Origin: Verrucomicrobiota bacterium
GTDB lineage: Bacteria > Verrucomicrobiota > Verrucomicrobiia > Opitutales > Intestinicryptomonadaceae
Direction: 5' to 3'
NCBI GenBank assembly: GCA_003343565.1
Contig: QALA01000053.1
Location: 1-40,558 of the forward strand
Length of the DNA stretch: 40,558 nucleotides
Part shown: positions 40,435 through 40,558 of the stretch, piece by piece
Layout: the number at the start of each line of letters is the position of its first letter
Numbering within the stretch: the stretch's first letter is position 1
Notes under the pieces: generated by a model
Told to the model about the DNA's origin: nothing
The model's database searches: none
What the model saw: only the letters and a program-made list of their open reading frames with translations
Program-made: the position numbers and the translations under genes

Positions 40435-40558
40435 ATGGCAGAAAAAACGAAAAAAATATTGAGCGGAAACGAGGCGATAGCCCTTGCCGCGCTCCATGCG
40501 GGCTGCGCGTACGGGGTCGGGTATCCCGGCACTCCGTCGACCGAGATACTCGAAAGAT
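40435..40558 (+). CDS. iorA: Indolepyruvate:ferredoxin oxidoreductase alpha subunit, 5' part
   Basis: Only the first 41 residues lie in the window. MAEKTKKILSGNEAIALAAL and the following GVGYPGTPSTEILE are the usual IorA start, the latter part of the thiamine-diphosphate pyrimidine-binding domain. IorA with IorB oxidises aryl pyruvates to aryl-acetyl-CoA with reduction of ferredoxin, a pathway of anaerobic aromatic amino acid fermentation. The gene runs off the right edge. Confidence 0.9.
   Translation, partial: MAEKTKKILSGNEAIALAALHAGCAYGVGYPGTPSTEILER

Overview
The window is GC-rich, gene-dense bacterial chromosome from a Gram-negative organism. It has no phage, plasmid, insertion sequence, CRISPR, rRNA or tRNA that I can recognise. 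Gene content (a full Bat aerotolerance operon, a tri-heme cytochrome c peroxidase, the start of indolepyruvate:ferredoxin oxidoreductase, an OlsF/GlsF-like aminolipid acyltransferase, weak Shine-Dalgarno sites, many lineage-specific secreted proteins) suggests a host-associated, mostly anaerobic member of the Verrucomicrobiota (Opitutales-like) or a relative. That placement is inference from gene content; no marker gene settles it.

Layout. 1-4006 (+): aspartokinase (3' end), threonine synthase and citramalate synthase, the aspartate-family and isoleucine branch. 4056-6396 (+): a two-domain lipid acyltransferase and TsaE, followed by about 700 bp of noncoding DNA carrying degenerate copies of the tsaE 3' end. 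7099-8673 (-): a beta-CASP/MBL nuclease-like protein and an orphan ThiS. 9099-9662 (+): a TRIC/UPF0126 channel. 10096-13852 (-): RlmH, a SulP anion transporter and two secreted proteins of unknown function, probably one transcription unit. 13911-15659 (+): an ABCG-type transporter. 15810-21186 (+): a tight run of four unknown envelope proteins ending with TatA and a strong terminator. One of the four has the shape of a metallopeptidase (peptidase MA) lacking its zinc motif. 21250-22197: about 950 bp of noncoding, repeat-rich DNA.

22198-24765 (-): guanylate kinase, a membrane protein and the tri-heme peroxidase. 24926-33881 (-): moxR, DUF58, DUF4381-like, batA, a batB-batC fusion, batD and batE. 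Six of the seven genes touch or overlap by a few bases, and a strong hairpin terminator closes the operon. The BatB-BatC fusion carries an 80-residue Gln/Asn tract. 34271-37037: short HPF (-), an SDR oxidoreductase (+), a 45-residue membrane protein and GpsA (+). 37793-40558: HtpG (-), a nucleoside 2-deoxyribosyltransferase-like protein (+) and the start of iorA (+).

How it fits together. The housekeeping genes (amino acids, phospholipid precursor, tRNA and rRNA modification, chaperone, ribosome hibernation) are ordinary. The accessory interest lies in the envelope: the Bat complex and peroxidase for stress or oxygen tolerance, a probable aminolipid synthase, the ABCG exporter, and two groups of secreted proteins that I could not assign to any known family. 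The best candidates for something undescribed are the 15810-20894 operon, the secreted pair at 12353-13852, and the ThiS/beta-CASP pair.
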